A stretch of 64,000 bases of DNA, taken from the NCBI RefSeq assembly GCF_020991415.1, contig NZ_JAJMOY010000011.1, positions 53,369 to 117,368 on the forward strand. The letters run 5' to 3'. The notes beneath the pieces are model-generated. The model was not told the origin of the DNA and did not search any database. It saw only the letters and a program-made list of their open reading frames with translations. This document shows, piece by piece, positions 52,158 to 61,776 of this stretch (the stretch's first letter is position 1; each line of letters opens with the position of its first letter). The DNA is from Flavobacterium sp. ENC. Lineage in GTDB: Bacteria > Bacteroidota > Bacteroidia > Flavobacteriales > Flavobacteriaceae. Both the position numbers and the translations under genes were made by a program.

Positions 52158-53912
52158 ATGAATAGAAACATTATTGGCATCTCTGCTTTTTACCATGATT
52201 CAGCATGTTGCATAATTCAAAACGGAAAACTAATCGCGGCGGTAGAAGAAGAGCGATTTTCAAGAAAAAAAAATGATCCGGATTTACCGGTAAATGCTTT
52301 CATGTATTGCTTAGATCAGGCAGGGATAAGTATCTCTGATATTGACTGTATCGCTTATTATGAAGATCCGGTTAAAAAGTCGGAACGCCAGTTATGGAGT
52401 ATCAGCAATCAGGCTACCACTGATTCCATTTACGAAATAGATCCGGGGCATGTTATCAAACAAATTCGCAAGGAATTGGGATATGATGGTCCGATTAAAT
52501 TCTACGAACATCACCAGTCGCACGCAGCAAGTACTTTTTATTTCTCCGGATTTGATTCCGCAGCTATTTTAACGGTAGACGGCGTGGGAGAATGGGCTAC
52601 TACGACTTACGGAACAGGAAAAAACAATAAGGTGGAACTATTTGGTGAAGTGACATTCCCGGACTCAATAGGATTGCTTTACAGCACCATCACCAGCTAT
52701 TTAGGATTCGAAGTAAACGGCGGGGAATATAAAGTGATGGGACTGGCGCCTTACGGAGAGAACAAGTATCTGGAGCAAATGCATCAGTTGCTGAACCTGG
52801 AGGAAGACGGAAAATATACCCTGAACTTAAAATATTTTGACTTTTTACGAGGAGAACGCATGTATTCTGACGAACTGCCAAAACTATTCGGAATACCGGT
52901 AAGAGAGAAAGATGCAGAAATGGGGCAGCATTATATGGATATTGCCAAAAGTTTACAGACTTTCCTGGAAGAAACCCTTATTAAAATGGCCAACTTCCTG
53001 CATGAAAAAACAGGAGAAGAAAATTTATGCATGGCCGGCGGAGTGGCTTTAAACTGTGTGGCAAATGGTAAAATATTAAAAAATTCCCCTTTCAAAAAAA
53101 TGTATGTACAGCCCGCATCAGGGGATTCAGGCTGCGCATTGGGAGCAGCGGCACTGGCGTACACGGAATTATATCCTGAAGATAAAATCCAACCGCTTAC
53201 AAATGTGTATTTAGGGCCTTCCTATACCGGAAAAGACGTTGAAAACCTTTTAAGTGCGACATCTTTAAACTACGAAGACTGCAGGGCAGACGGAGATACA
53301 CTTGAAAGAGTAGCTCAAAAACTGGCAGAAGGAAAAGTAATTGGCTGGTTTAACGGAAGAATGGAATTTGGACCAAGATCATTGGGAGCACGTTCTATTC
53401 TAGGCGACCCAAGAGTACTGGATATGAGAGACCGTATCAATGCGATGGTGAAAAAAAGAGAGGGTTTCAGGCCTTTTGCACCGGCCGTTCTGGAAGAAAA
53501 AATGTTCGAGCATTTTGATATCGATCATGCTTCTCCTTTTATGCTGGAAACCTGCCAGGTAAAATCGGTTATAGATATGCCTGCCATTACACACGTAGAC
53601 AATTCGGCCAGGATTCAATCGGTTAATGATGCGGATAATCCAAGATTTGCACAATTACTTCGTGAATTTGATAAGCTGACCAATTGTCCGATTTTGCTGA
53701 ATACCTCTTTTAATATCAAGGATGAACCTATCGTTTGTACACCCGAAGATGCGTTGGTCTGTTTTATAACTACTGATATCGATTGTTTAGTGCTGGAAGA
53801 TTTCATTATAAGTAAAGAAGGAAATGAAATTACAATGCTTGAAATGATTAATAACAACTTTACCGAAAGAGGACGTTTCGAGCTCAATCCAAATGTATAC
53901 ACATTCATTTAA
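52158..53912 (+). CDS. Carbamoyltransferase (NodU/CmcH/TobZ family)
   Basis: A 584-residue O-carbamoyltransferase. The N-terminal Kae1-like half shows GISAFYHDSACCII, EEERFSRKK, the metal-binding HHQSHAAS and the ATP-binding TVDGVGEWATT; the second half has AGGVALNCVANGK, GDSGCALGAA and the C-terminal YrdC-like part (MEFGPRSLGARSILGDPR, LNTSFN). The family makes carbamoyl-adenylate from carbamoyl phosphate and ATP and transfers the carbamoyl group to a hydroxyl of an antibiotic or sugar. It starts 37 bases after the NRPS stop, so it probably decorates the peptide, for example at a hydroxyl side chain. Confidence 0.9.
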   Translation: MNRNIIGISAFYHDSACCIIQNGKLIAAVEEERFSRKKNDPDLPVNAFMYCLDQAGISISDIDCIAYYEDPVKKSERQLWSISNQATTDSIYEIDPGHVIKQIRKELGYDGPIKFYEHHQSHAASTFYFSGFDSAAILTVDGVGEWATTTYGTGKNNKVELFGEVTFPDSIGLLYSTITSYLGFEVNGGEYKVMGLAPYGENKYLEQMHQLLNLEEDGKYTLNLKYFDFLRGERMYSDELPKLFGIPVREKDAEMGQHYMDIAKSLQTFLEETLIKMANFLHEKTGEENLCMAGGVALNCVANGKILKNSPFKKMYVQPASGDSGCALGAAALAYTELYPEDKIQPLTNVYLGPSYTGKDVENLLSATSLNYEDCRADGDTLERVAQKLAEGKVIGWFNGRMEFGPRSLGARSILGDPRVLDMRDRINAMVKKREGFRPFAPAVLEEKMFEHFDIDHASPFMLETCQVKSVIDMPAITHVDNSARIQSVNDADNPRFAQLLREFDKLTNCPILLNTSFNIKDEPIVCTPEDALVCFITTDIDCLVLEDFIISKEGNEITMLEMINNNFTERGRFELNPNVYTFI

Positions 53913-53931
53913 TCCTTAAAAGAGAAAAATC

Positions 53932-56001
53932 ATGTCAAGACCTTCAGAATTAGATAAAGTAGTTGCTACTGACTTAGCAGCATTATTACCCGTTACCGAC
54001 GAAAATCAACAAACTGTTTTGGACTTAATGGAAAAGCTGGGTTACACAAATCCGGAAAAAAACAAAGAAGAAACGGTTGCTGAAAATCCATTCAAATCAC
54101 ACGTGGGTATCTACAAGCCAGATACCAGGGATGGTAAAAAATATTATCAGAGAGATATTGTGCTAAAAGACAGGTGGAGTTATTTTGCAGATATACAGAC
54201 CATTCCGGCGAAATCGAATAAAAAACGTATTGTCCTGTTGGGAGAATCTGTAACGAGAGGATTTTTATTAGATCCGGAATATACACCGGCAATTGTTTTA
54301 GACCAATTATTAAATTCTAATAAAGAACTGTATGGCTACGAAATAATTGACTTAGCCGAAACCAATCTGGGAATGGCCGGAATCAAAGAAAGATATCTGG
54401 AATGCATGGCAATGGAACCGGATATGGTTGTCTTTCTGGCCGGAAATAACTGGAGAGAAGACTTATTGGTGTCTATTGGCAACAGTCAGAAAAAGCAAAC
54501 TGCCTTACAGGAATTAACGCAGGGGGAAGACGGAATTGCAATTGCAAAACCGTTAATTGAAGACTACTTCAGTACTATTGTCGATGACTTTTTAGCGTTT
54601 GTGGGAACCGTTTCGAAGAAAAACGGAGTTCCGGTACTGTTTGCAATTCCGGAATTCAACCTGTTAGATTGCAGAAGTACACCGGGAGAACGTGTCGTTT
54701 CTGAATTGCCTTATGAAAAATTAAAAAGCTGGATGGATGCGAAAGAAAGCGCTGAAGAAAATCTTGCATCAGGCAATATCGAAAGCTGTATTGCACAAGC
54801 ACAGCAAATGACAGAAATCGACCCAAGCCATCCCTACGGATTTGAGCTATTGGCAGATTGCAGCATCAAAAACGAGCAGTACAAGGAAGCCAGGCATTAT
54901 TTGGAAATGGCAAGGGATACCGCGCTCTTTTGCAGAACAAACAGTAAACCGAGAACCTTTAAGATCGTTCAGGAAACCATACTGGCCAAGGCAGCAAGCT
55001 ATGGAATCGAAGTAATTGATTTACCGGCTGTCTTTAAAGCGCATTTAGAAGGCAAAGTACCGGGAAGAGAATTGTTCCTGGATTACTGTCACTTTAGTGT
55101 TGCCGGAATTCAGGTGGCTATGGAGGCGGTTTACAAAAAAGTGCTTCAGGAATTTGATGATTCCAGAAAAACACATAAAGATGTAAAAACAATCATTCCG
55201 TCAAACGAAGTACTGGCATTAGGGCACTTATTTGCGGCAATACACAATGCTCACTGGGGACAATCTTATGATATTCTGTTGTATCACTGTTCGGAATCCT
55301 TGTCAAAATGGAAGGATATAGCCAAAACAATGGTTTATTACTGTGATATGATTAGCAGGGGAGCAGCGAATAATGTTTGTAAGTCACTGGAGAAAATATT
55401 AGAAGACAATACCAAACTGGACCGTTATGTACATGCACTTGTTCCGGCAAGGAATATGAAAAACATGGAACTGGAACTGGTAGATGCCATGACAACAGTA
55501 TTGAAATCGAATGGAGTTGATATTACCAATTACTTACTCAAAATTCGTTTAGACAATCATAGTGTCAAAAACAGACGCATCAACCTGCTGCAAAATTATT
55601 ATCACGCGACTTCTTACGATGAATATCAGGGACAAAAAACGGCTTTCTTACAGGCAAGAGACAGCAAATCTGATTTTTTTGTCGTAGCAGATGCCAAAAC
55701 AAAAGCATCACTATCCATATCCCTAAGAATACCGGGAATCATTACTGAAAACAAGGATGCAGTAACATTGTATGTGAATGATACAGAAGTGACCAAGCTT
55801 TCTGTTGGTGCTAAATGGCAAACCCATAAGATAGAAATCCCGACAGATTTTCTTCAAAACGGAATGAATGTATTCAGAATAAAATGGCCTGTCGTAGCCA
55901 CAAGCAGGGCGCTGCAGGACAATAGTTCTTCTACGGCAATACTGGACGCCGCCTTCCGTGTTTTCGGGGAAATCTCCAGTATGACCGTATCAGGAATATA
56001 G
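53932..56001 (+). CDS. SGNH/GDSL-like hydrolase with TPR-like insert
   Basis: A 689-residue multidomain protein without a signal peptide. Residues about 100-165 hold the SGNH block I variant LLGESVTRGF (Gly-Glu-Ser for Gly-Asp-Ser) and a following GNNWRED block. Around 265-330 the sequence is helical and TPR-like. Around 370-385 lies DYCHFSVAGIQVA, matching the Asp-x-x-His block of SGNH enzymes. After a helical part (400-550) a beta-rich C-terminal domain follows (570-689). SGNH proteins hydrolyse or transfer acyl groups. It begins 19 bases after the carbamoyltransferase gene. I do not know a characterised homolog; acyl transfer, deacylation or release of the product are possible. Confidence 0.65.
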   Translation: MSRPSELDKVVATDLAALLPVTDENQQTVLDLMEKLGYTNPEKNKEETVAENPFKSHVGIYKPDTRDGKKYYQRDIVLKDRWSYFADIQTIPAKSNKKRIVLLGESVTRGFLLDPEYTPAIVLDQLLNSNKELYGYEIIDLAETNLGMAGIKERYLECMAMEPDMVVFLAGNNWREDLLVSIGNSQKKQTALQELTQGEDGIAIAKPLIEDYFSTIVDDFLAFVGTVSKKNGVPVLFAIPEFNLLDCRSTPGERVVSELPYEKLKSWMDAKESAEENLASGNIESCIAQAQQMTEIDPSHPYGFELLADCSIKNEQYKEARHYLEMARDTALFCRTNSKPRTFKIVQETILAKAASYGIEVIDLPAVFKAHLEGKVPGRELFLDYCHFSVAGIQVAMEAVYKKVLQEFDDSRKTHKDVKTIIPSNEVLALGHLFAAIHNAHWGQSYDILLYHCSESLSKWKDIAKTMVYYCDMISRGAANNVCKSLEKILEDNTKLDRYVHALVPARNMKNMELELVDAMTTVLKSNGVDITNYLLKIRLDNHSVKNRRINLLQNYYHATSYDEYQGQKTAFLQARDSKSDFFVVADAKTKASLSISLRIPGIITENKDAVTLYVNDTEVTKLSVGAKWQTHKIEIPTDFLQNGMNVFRIKWPVVATSRALQDNSSSTAILDAAFRVFGEISSMTVSGI

Positions 56002-56137
56002 TTTTTATAAAAAAACGAAGTAGTAAAGTGTTTAAAACAATGTTTTTAAGTCTGTTGAACATACAATTAAAAAAGTAAATCACTTATCATCATTACATGA
56101 AGTGTCATAACAGCAAGACTTACCAATTTAGAAAAAT

Positions 56138-58012
56138 ATGTGTGGAATAAGTGGAATTTATAATTTCGATAGAGAATCTGTTGCAAGAGAGGATATCATT
56201 GTGGCGATGGCCAACAAAATCCAGCATCGCGGGCCGGATGATTCGGCCTGTTATGTGGATGGCCATGTGGGACTTGGGTTTGTACGACTAAGTATTATTG
56301 ATTTAAGCCATGGAATGCAGCCTTTCTTCAGCCCTGATAAATCGATCGTATTAACCTGTAACGGAGAAATCTACAATTACAAGGAGTTACGTCATGAAAT
56401 GGAGGCGAAAGGATACAACTTTAATACCAATTGTGACATTGAAGTCCTGGTTTACCTGTACATGGAATACGGAGTAGATTTCCTGAATAAGATCAACGGC
56501 CAGTTTGCCTTTGCGCTCTATGACAAAAAGAAGGAAATATTCGTCATGGCCAGGGACCATTTCGGAATTTGCCCTTTATTCTATGCAAAACTGGACCACG
56601 CTTTGGTATACGGTTCAGAGATAAAAGCGGTTTTGGAACATCCTGACGTTTCGAGAAGGATAGATTACAAAGGGCTGGATCAGATTTTTACATTTCCGGC
56701 TAATATCGCTCCAATTACCTTTTTTGATGATGTAAAAAGTTTAGAACCGGGACACTATGCGGTATTGCGAAATAACAAGCTGGAGATAAAAGAATACTGG
56801 AATCTGGATTATCCTACGGCGGATTATGACTACGGTCAGAAAACTGAAGAATATTACATAGAAAACCTGAATGACTTACTGCTGAAATCGGTAAATTATC
56901 GTTTAAATGCTGATGTTCCCGTAGGTTTTTATCTGAGTGGCGGACTGGATTCTTCAATGATTGGAGGCATGATGCGACACCTGGATAAAGAGAAAGAATT
57001 CAACTCGTTCTCCATTTGTTTCCCTAACACGGAAAACAAGGATATCAATGAGCAGCGTTTTCAACGGATTTTAAGTGAGCAGGTAAAATCAAAACACAAT
57101 GAGATAGAATTTGAGTGGAATGATTTTGAAAGTAAACTTCGCGATGTGATTTATTATTCTGAATCTCCGCTCAAAGAAACCTATAATATCTGTTCCATTG
57201 CTCTATCTGAAAGAGCCAAACGTGAAAAAATAAAAGTAGTCCTCTCCGGAGAGGGAGCCGATGAATTATTTGGCGGTTATGCAGGCTACAAATTTGACGG
57301 AAGGCGTGAAGGAAACATTGGTTACAAAGACTTAGAGCATTTACGGGAGGACGAGGTACGAAAACAGCTTTGGGGAAATCCGGATTTCATTTACGAAAAA
57401 AATGAAAATGTATTCAGGGAAACCAAACAGGCGATTTACTCGCCGCTTTTAAACGATTCCTACAAAGATTTTGACTGCCTGAAAGAACCCGCTATAGATC
57501 ACGAACGCATTAAAAACCGACATCATTTTCACCAGCGTTCCTATGTAGATTTCAAACTGCGTCTTGGCGGGCACCTAATAGCCGATCACGGAGACCGTAT
57601 GACACTGGCCAACAATGTCGAAGGCCGTTATCCGTTTTTGGATGTAGACCTGATCAACTTTGTAAAAACAGTGCCGCCATCGTTAATGGTGAAGAATATG
57701 GAAGAAAAGTACATCCTTAAAAAAGTGGCACAAAAGTATGTTCCTTCCCAGATCATTAATCGGGAAAAATTCGGATTCGTAGCACCGGGAAGTCCGCATT
57801 TACTGAAAACAAACAGCGAATGGATTAATGATTTATTGTCTTACGATCGCATCAAAAGACAGGGATATTTTGATCCGGATACCATAGAACGACTTAAAAA
57901 AATGTACAGTAGGGACGGATTTATTTTAAATCCTCCTTACGATTTAGACTTGCTGATCATCGTATTGACTTTCAATATGTTTCTTGACATTTTTGATGTA
58001 CCAAATGTGTAA
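56138..58012 (+). CDS. asnB: Glutamine-dependent asparagine synthase family amidotransferase
   Basis: A 624-residue protein of the AsnB type. It starts MCGISGIYN with the nucleophile Cys2 of the glutaminase domain, then the NGEIYNYKELR motif. The synthetase domain has the pyrophosphate-binding SGGLDSS (from Ser267) and LSGEGADELFGGY. It turns a carboxylate into an amide using glutamine and ATP. Within an NRPS operon this family may make Asn for the assembly line or amidate an acidic residue of the peptide. The 136-base gap before it is the longest between the NRPS and thioesterase genes. Confidence 0.9.
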   Translation: MCGISGIYNFDRESVAREDIIVAMANKIQHRGPDDSACYVDGHVGLGFVRLSIIDLSHGMQPFFSPDKSIVLTCNGEIYNYKELRHEMEAKGYNFNTNCDIEVLVYLYMEYGVDFLNKINGQFAFALYDKKKEIFVMARDHFGICPLFYAKLDHALVYGSEIKAVLEHPDVSRRIDYKGLDQIFTFPANIAPITFFDDVKSLEPGHYAVLRNNKLEIKEYWNLDYPTADYDYGQKTEEYYIENLNDLLLKSVNYRLNADVPVGFYLSGGLDSSMIGGMMRHLDKEKEFNSFSICFPNTENKDINEQRFQRILSEQVKSKHNEIEFEWNDFESKLRDVIYYSESPLKETYNICSIALSERAKREKIKVVLSGEGADELFGGYAGYKFDGRREGNIGYKDLEHLREDEVRKQLWGNPDFIYEKNENVFRETKQAIYSPLLNDSYKDFDCLKEPAIDHERIKNRHHFHQRSYVDFKLRLGGHLIADHGDRMTLANNVEGRYPFLDVDLINFVKTVPPSLMVKNMEEKYILKKVAQKYVPSQIINREKFGFVAPGSPHLLKTNSEWINDLLSYDRIKRQGYFDPDTIERLKKMYSRDGFILNPPYDLDLLIIVLTFNMFLDIFDVPNV

Positions 58013-58046
58013 TAAATTAATTCTTCTTTCCTAAAACCAATACGAA

Positions 58047-59714
58047 ATGAAATTTATAAAAACCTTATTAGTCAGATCCAAAAAAGCGCTGGGATTTATG
58101 CTCGTCTTAGGAGTTTTCAACAGCATTCTTAACGCGGGATTGTTAATTTTTATAAACAATACCATAATGAAGCAACCCATTCCATTCTTTCCGGAATACG
58201 ACTGGGCACTTTTTATAGCAATTATTCTGGCCTCTTTAGTCTGTTCCCGTTTCTTTCAGACCTACATGATTAAGTTAACAAATACCTTATTGTTTGATTT
58301 TGAAATTATGATCCTGAAAAAACTGCGTATGGCTTCCTATCAGGATTTTGAGGAAATAGGAAACGAAAAGATCTATACGGCGATCAACGATACAAAAGTA
58401 TTGGGAAGTATACCTGAAGTATTCATGAATGCATTCAACTCCCTAATCGTAATCTTATGCTGTTTCGGATATTTATTCTATATCTCTCCAGTTGGAGCAG
58501 GTTTAGTGGTTGCGGTAATGGTACTTTTATTGGTTTTTTACCTCGTAAGGAACAATGCTATCGAAAAAGATTTAAATGAAAGAAGAGATTTGCAAAATGC
58601 TTACTATCAGTATTTAGCAGATATGCTTTACGGTTTCAAAGAATTAAAAATGGGCATTACACGAAGCAATAATATCTTCAGCAAATTCCTGGTAAAAAAC
58701 AGGATAAAAGGAAAAGACATTGCCATAGACACTTCCATAAAATATATGGATAACGAATTGACAGGCTATTACAGCTGGTACATCATTCTTGGAATAGTCA
58801 TGTTTGTACTGCCGGTTTATTTCAATATCAGCACTGAAAAAACAACAGCTTTTCTGGTAACGATCTTGTATCTTATCGGTCCTGTAGCGGTTTTGATCAC
58901 GTTAATTCCTACCTACACTATGGTAAAGATTTCAATAGAACGTTTAAATCTAATCGAACAAATGCTGGATCCCATTCAGGATAGGATTGTTCCGAGCAAA
59001 TTAGCGAATGAACTGCCATTTGAAGAAATCAGATTAGAAAATGTGACCTATTTCTACAATGATGAAGAGCGAAATCAGAAGTTTTATCTGCAGCCTGTAA
59101 ATCTTACCATTAAAAAAGGGGAGATCATCTTCGTTACCGGCGGAAACGGCAGTGGAAAAAGTACTTTCGGAAACTTACTTACCGGATTGTACAAACCCTA
59201 TGAAGGCTCCATATATTTTAATGGTCAGAAGATTGATTCAGGTCAGTTAATGTACTACAGTGATAAAATAGCCGCCGTTTTTACCACCAACTATATCTTC
59301 AGTGAAAACTATGATGAATTTGAATTAAAGGAAAATACAGGTGAATTAAATGCACATATTGACATGATGAAAATGCAGGAAGTACTGCATCTGGATCAGG
59401 AACGAAATGTGTATGATAAAAACTTATCCAAAGGGCAGCAAAAAAGACTGGCACTGATCTATGCTTTACTGGAAGAAAAGGAGATCATCATCTTGGATGA
59501 ATGGGCAGCAGAACAAGATCCCGGATTCAGAAAATATTTTTATGAAGACATCTTGCCGAAACTTAAAGAACAAGGAAAAACAATTATCGCCATCACGCAC
59601 GATGACGAATATTTTGACAGGGCTACCAGGGTGATCAAGTTTAATTTTGGAAAAATTGTGAGCGATAAAAATAGTATACCCGATTTTACGGCGAGTATAA
59701 AAACGGCTAATTAA
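58047..59714 (+). CDS. Cyclic peptide export type ABC transporter (SyrD/PvdE/YojI-like)
   Basis: A 555-residue fused exporter. The N-terminal half has six predicted membrane helices (about 15-310). The nucleotide-binding half has Walker A GGNGSGKST (about 365-373), the signature region NLSKGQQKRLAL, Walker B IIILDEWAAEQDPGFRKYFY and the H-loop AITHDDEYF. The DEWAAEQDP form is characteristic of the SyrD/PvdE/YojI group, which exports peptides made by NRPSs or microcins. It lies in the operon 34 bases after the amidotransferase gene and is the best export candidate for the product. Confidence 0.9.
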   Translation: MKFIKTLLVRSKKALGFMLVLGVFNSILNAGLLIFINNTIMKQPIPFFPEYDWALFIAIILASLVCSRFFQTYMIKLTNTLLFDFEIMILKKLRMASYQDFEEIGNEKIYTAINDTKVLGSIPEVFMNAFNSLIVILCCFGYLFYISPVGAGLVVAVMVLLLVFYLVRNNAIEKDLNERRDLQNAYYQYLADMLYGFKELKMGITRSNNIFSKFLVKNRIKGKDIAIDTSIKYMDNELTGYYSWYIILGIVMFVLPVYFNISTEKTTAFLVTILYLIGPVAVLITLIPTYTMVKISIERLNLIEQMLDPIQDRIVPSKLANELPFEEIRLENVTYFYNDEERNQKFYLQPVNLTIKKGEIIFVTGGNGSGKSTFGNLLTGLYKPYEGSIYFNGQKIDSGQLMYYSDKIAAVFTTNYIFSENYDEFELKENTGELNAHIDMMKMQEVLHLDQERNVYDKNLSKGQQKRLALIYALLEEKEIIILDEWAAEQDPGFRKYFYEDILPKLKEQGKTIIAITHDDEYFDRATRVIKFNFGKIVSDKNSIPDFTASIKTAN

Positions 59715-59734
59715 TTAAGAAAAAGTGATTTGAT

Positions 59735-60445
59735 ATGATGGATTTAATCTGTTTACATTTTGCGGGAGGAAATAAATACTCCTACTATCCCCTGGAAGAA
59801 TTTTTAGATAGAAATATTAATCTGATTACACTGGAGCTTCCCGGAAGAGGAAAAAGATTTCACGAGTCTTTGCTGACAGATGTTCATCCGATAGTCGATG
59901 ATTTGTTTGAGCAGTTAACACAAAATGTTTCAAGGCCTTATGCGATTTTCGGACATAGTATGGGGGCAATCCTGACTTTTTTATTAGCGCATAAAATAGA
60001 GGAAAATGACTTCCAGCGCCCGGTTCATTTATTTGTTTCAGGCTGCAAGGCACCAAAAGTCAAAAGAGAACCTCCTTTTTATCATGATCTGCCTAAAGAG
60101 GAATTTGTCAATAAAATAAGGGATATGGGCGGTTGTCCGGAAGAAATTTTAGGTAACGATGAACTCATGGCACTTTTTGAACCTTCGTTAAGGGCAGATT
60201 TTAAAACCATTGAAACCTACACCTACCAAAAGCGGGATCCATTAAAAATGCGGCTAACAGTTTTTATCGGTAATAAAGACAAAGTCAGTTGGGAAGAAGC
60301 AAAAGCCTGGGGAGAAGAAAGTATTCATCCAGTTGATGTTAAGGAGTTTGAAGGAAATCATTTCTTTATATTTCAACACAAACAGGAAATCACAGCTTTA
60401 TTTAAATATTATATAAGTACAAAAAAATTATTGAACAACTATTAA
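59735..60445 (+). CDS. Type II thioesterase
   Basis: A 236-residue alpha/beta hydrolase of the GrsT/SrfAD group. It begins with LICLHFAGGNKYSYY, has the nucleophile elbow FGHSMGA (Ser75) and the catalytic His209 in EGNHFFIF. Type II thioesterases remove wrong acyl groups from carrier domains and keep NRPS lines working. In this operon no thioesterase domain is fused to the NRPS, so this free enzyme might also help release the product. It starts 20 bases after the exporter gene. Confidence 0.92.
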   Translation: MMDLICLHFAGGNKYSYYPLEEFLDRNINLITLELPGRGKRFHESLLTDVHPIVDDLFEQLTQNVSRPYAIFGHSMGAILTFLLAHKIEENDFQRPVHLFVSGCKAPKVKREPPFYHDLPKEEFVNKIRDMGGCPEEILGNDELMALFEPSLRADFKTIETYTYQKRDPLKMRLTVFIGNKDKVSWEEAKAWGEESIHPVDVKEFEGNHFFIFQHKQEITALFKYYISTKKLLNNY

Positions 60446-60468
60446 AATTAAAAACCATGAACTTAAAA

Positions 60469-61050
60469 ATGAAAACGTTATCAATCGCTTTACTAATTCT
60501 GTTTGTTGCTTCTTCAGTAACAGCACAAAAGAAAACAAATCTCGATATCAAACAGAATTTAGTTTTAACCTATTCCGCGAAAGATCCGAAGGGAAATGAA
60601 GTATTGCTTCCGTTGGAAATAAAAGAACTGAATGCTAAAAAGACAGTGCTGGAATATACGATGATCAATGGAGATAAGAAAATTTCCGGAAAATGGGTAA
60701 TTTCTCCAAAAGGACTTGAGTCAGGTAAATACTTTAACTGGCAGGCACTAAATCCGTCAGAAGTTAGAATACTGCCTAAAGACCAGACTATTTTTTGTGT
60801 TTCAAAAAAGTTTCTGGATGAAATAAAAAGCAAAAAGACAGCAAAGTATGATGATAAAACTTTCGAATTAAAAGAAATTCCAAAAGGAAAAGAAATTATA
60901 GTAGATGGTAAAGAAATTGACGCCATATACATAGCTGAAAAAAACGGAGACTCAAAATATTGGATCTTAAACAACAGGGATTTGCCTTTTATCATCAATT
61001 CTACCGGAGGAGACGGTCCTTCATTTAAGCTTTCAAAAGTTAGTAAATAA
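60469..61050 (+). CDS. Secreted protein of unknown function in the NRPS operon
   Basis: I chose the ATG at 60469 (the ATG at 60457 is four codons upstream in frame), which gives Met-Lys-Thr and a standard signal peptide cleaved after Ser-Val-Thr-Ala-Gln. The mature part of about 170 residues is Lys-rich and beta-strand-like, with no Cys lipobox, catalytic motif or known domain that I recognise. It follows the thioesterase gene by about 20 bases, so it belongs to the operon. A role in binding, export or self-protection is possible but cannot be read from the sequence. Confidence 0.65.
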   Translation: MKTLSIALLILFVASSVTAQKKTNLDIKQNLVLTYSAKDPKGNEVLLPLEIKELNAKKTVLEYTMINGDKKISGKWVISPKGLESGKYFNWQALNPSEVRILPKDQTIFCVSKKFLDEIKSKKTAKYDDKTFELKEIPKGKEIIVDGKEIDAIYIAEKNGDSKYWILNNRDLPFIINSTGGDGPSFKLSKVSK

Positions 61051-61093
61051 AAGCACAACGTTAAGATAACCAACACCTAAATAATGTGAATGC

Positions 61094-61113
61094 ATCCGGA
61101 AACGTTTCCGGAT
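61094..61113. promoter_or_regulatory. Perfect 20-base palindrome before the PPTase gene
   Basis: ATCCGGAAACGTTTCCGGAT equals its own reverse complement. The flanks pair further after one mismatch (AATG/CATT), giving a hairpin of about 14 base pairs followed by TTTT. It may be a terminator or attenuator of the upstream genes or a regulator site for the PPTase/FAAL genes. Confidence 0.6.
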
Positions 61114-61137
61114 ACATTTTGCATTACTGTAAAAATC

Positions 61138-61776
61138 ATGCGAGTTTATTATGCTATTGTAAGCCAGCCGTTAAACGACTTTGATTTTAAGAGGTATCTT
61201 AAGCAAATGCCGTCTGCCATTCAGCAAAAAATTGCCCGTTATAAAAATTGGGAAGATGCCCATACTTCTTTGATCGGAAAGTTATTACTGATACAGGCAT
61301 TGCAGGACAGCGGACTTCAGGAAACGGATCTTTCCGTGCTGACCTACAATAAATACGGCAGACCTTCTGTTCCCGGGATAATGGATTTTAATATTTCACA
61401 TTCCGAAACTTTGGCAGTGTGTGCCATTGCAGCAAACGGAAGTATCGGAATAGACGCTGAAGCCCTGAAACCAATCAATAAAACAGATTTTTATAATTGC
61501 TGGACCCCGGCTGAGGCAAAAGCAATATATCACGATCCCGAAGATTACAAAACCTTTTACGGCTACTGGACTAAAAAAGAAGCTGTAGTAAAAGCAATCG
61601 GAAACGGATTAAACATTCCGTTGACAGACATCGAAATTAAGGGTGATCTGGCAACCGTTGCCCATTATGGAAACTGGCATGTAAAAGAAATTCCGCTTTC
61701 CGAAAAATATATAGTGCATATGGCTGCCAAAGAGCCATATAAAGCCCCTGTTGAGGTAATACAAAAAGAATTTTAA
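61138..61776 (+). CDS. Sfp-type 4'-phosphopantetheinyl transferase
   Basis: A 212-residue enzyme that activates carrier domains by moving phosphopantetheine from CoA to their Ser. The motifs are FNISHSETLAV, GIDAE (Asp106 and Glu108 bind magnesium) and YWTKKEAVVKAIG (Glu148 and Lys152). I set the start at the ATG at 61138 because the in-frame ATG at 61090 would make the palindrome at 61094-61113 coding and adds a non-homologous N-terminus; MRVYYAIV is a usual beginning. It should activate the five carriers of the NRPS and the FAAL-linked carrier. Confidence 0.92.
   Translation: MRVYYAIVSQPLNDFDFKRYLKQMPSAIQQKIARYKNWEDAHTSLIGKLLLIQALQDSGLQETDLSVLTYNKYGRPSVPGIMDFNISHSETLAVCAIAANGSIGIDAEALKPINKTDFYNCWTPAEAKAIYHDPEDYKTFYGYWTKKEAVVKAIGNGLNIPLTDIEIKGDLATVAHYGNWHVKEIPLSEKYIVHMAAKEPYKAPVEVIQKEF

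Noticed and set aside
61090..61137. Upstream ATG for the PPTase
   Set aside because: It would translate through a perfect palindrome and add 16 residues not expected in Sfp-type enzymes, which start close to MRVYY-like sequence.
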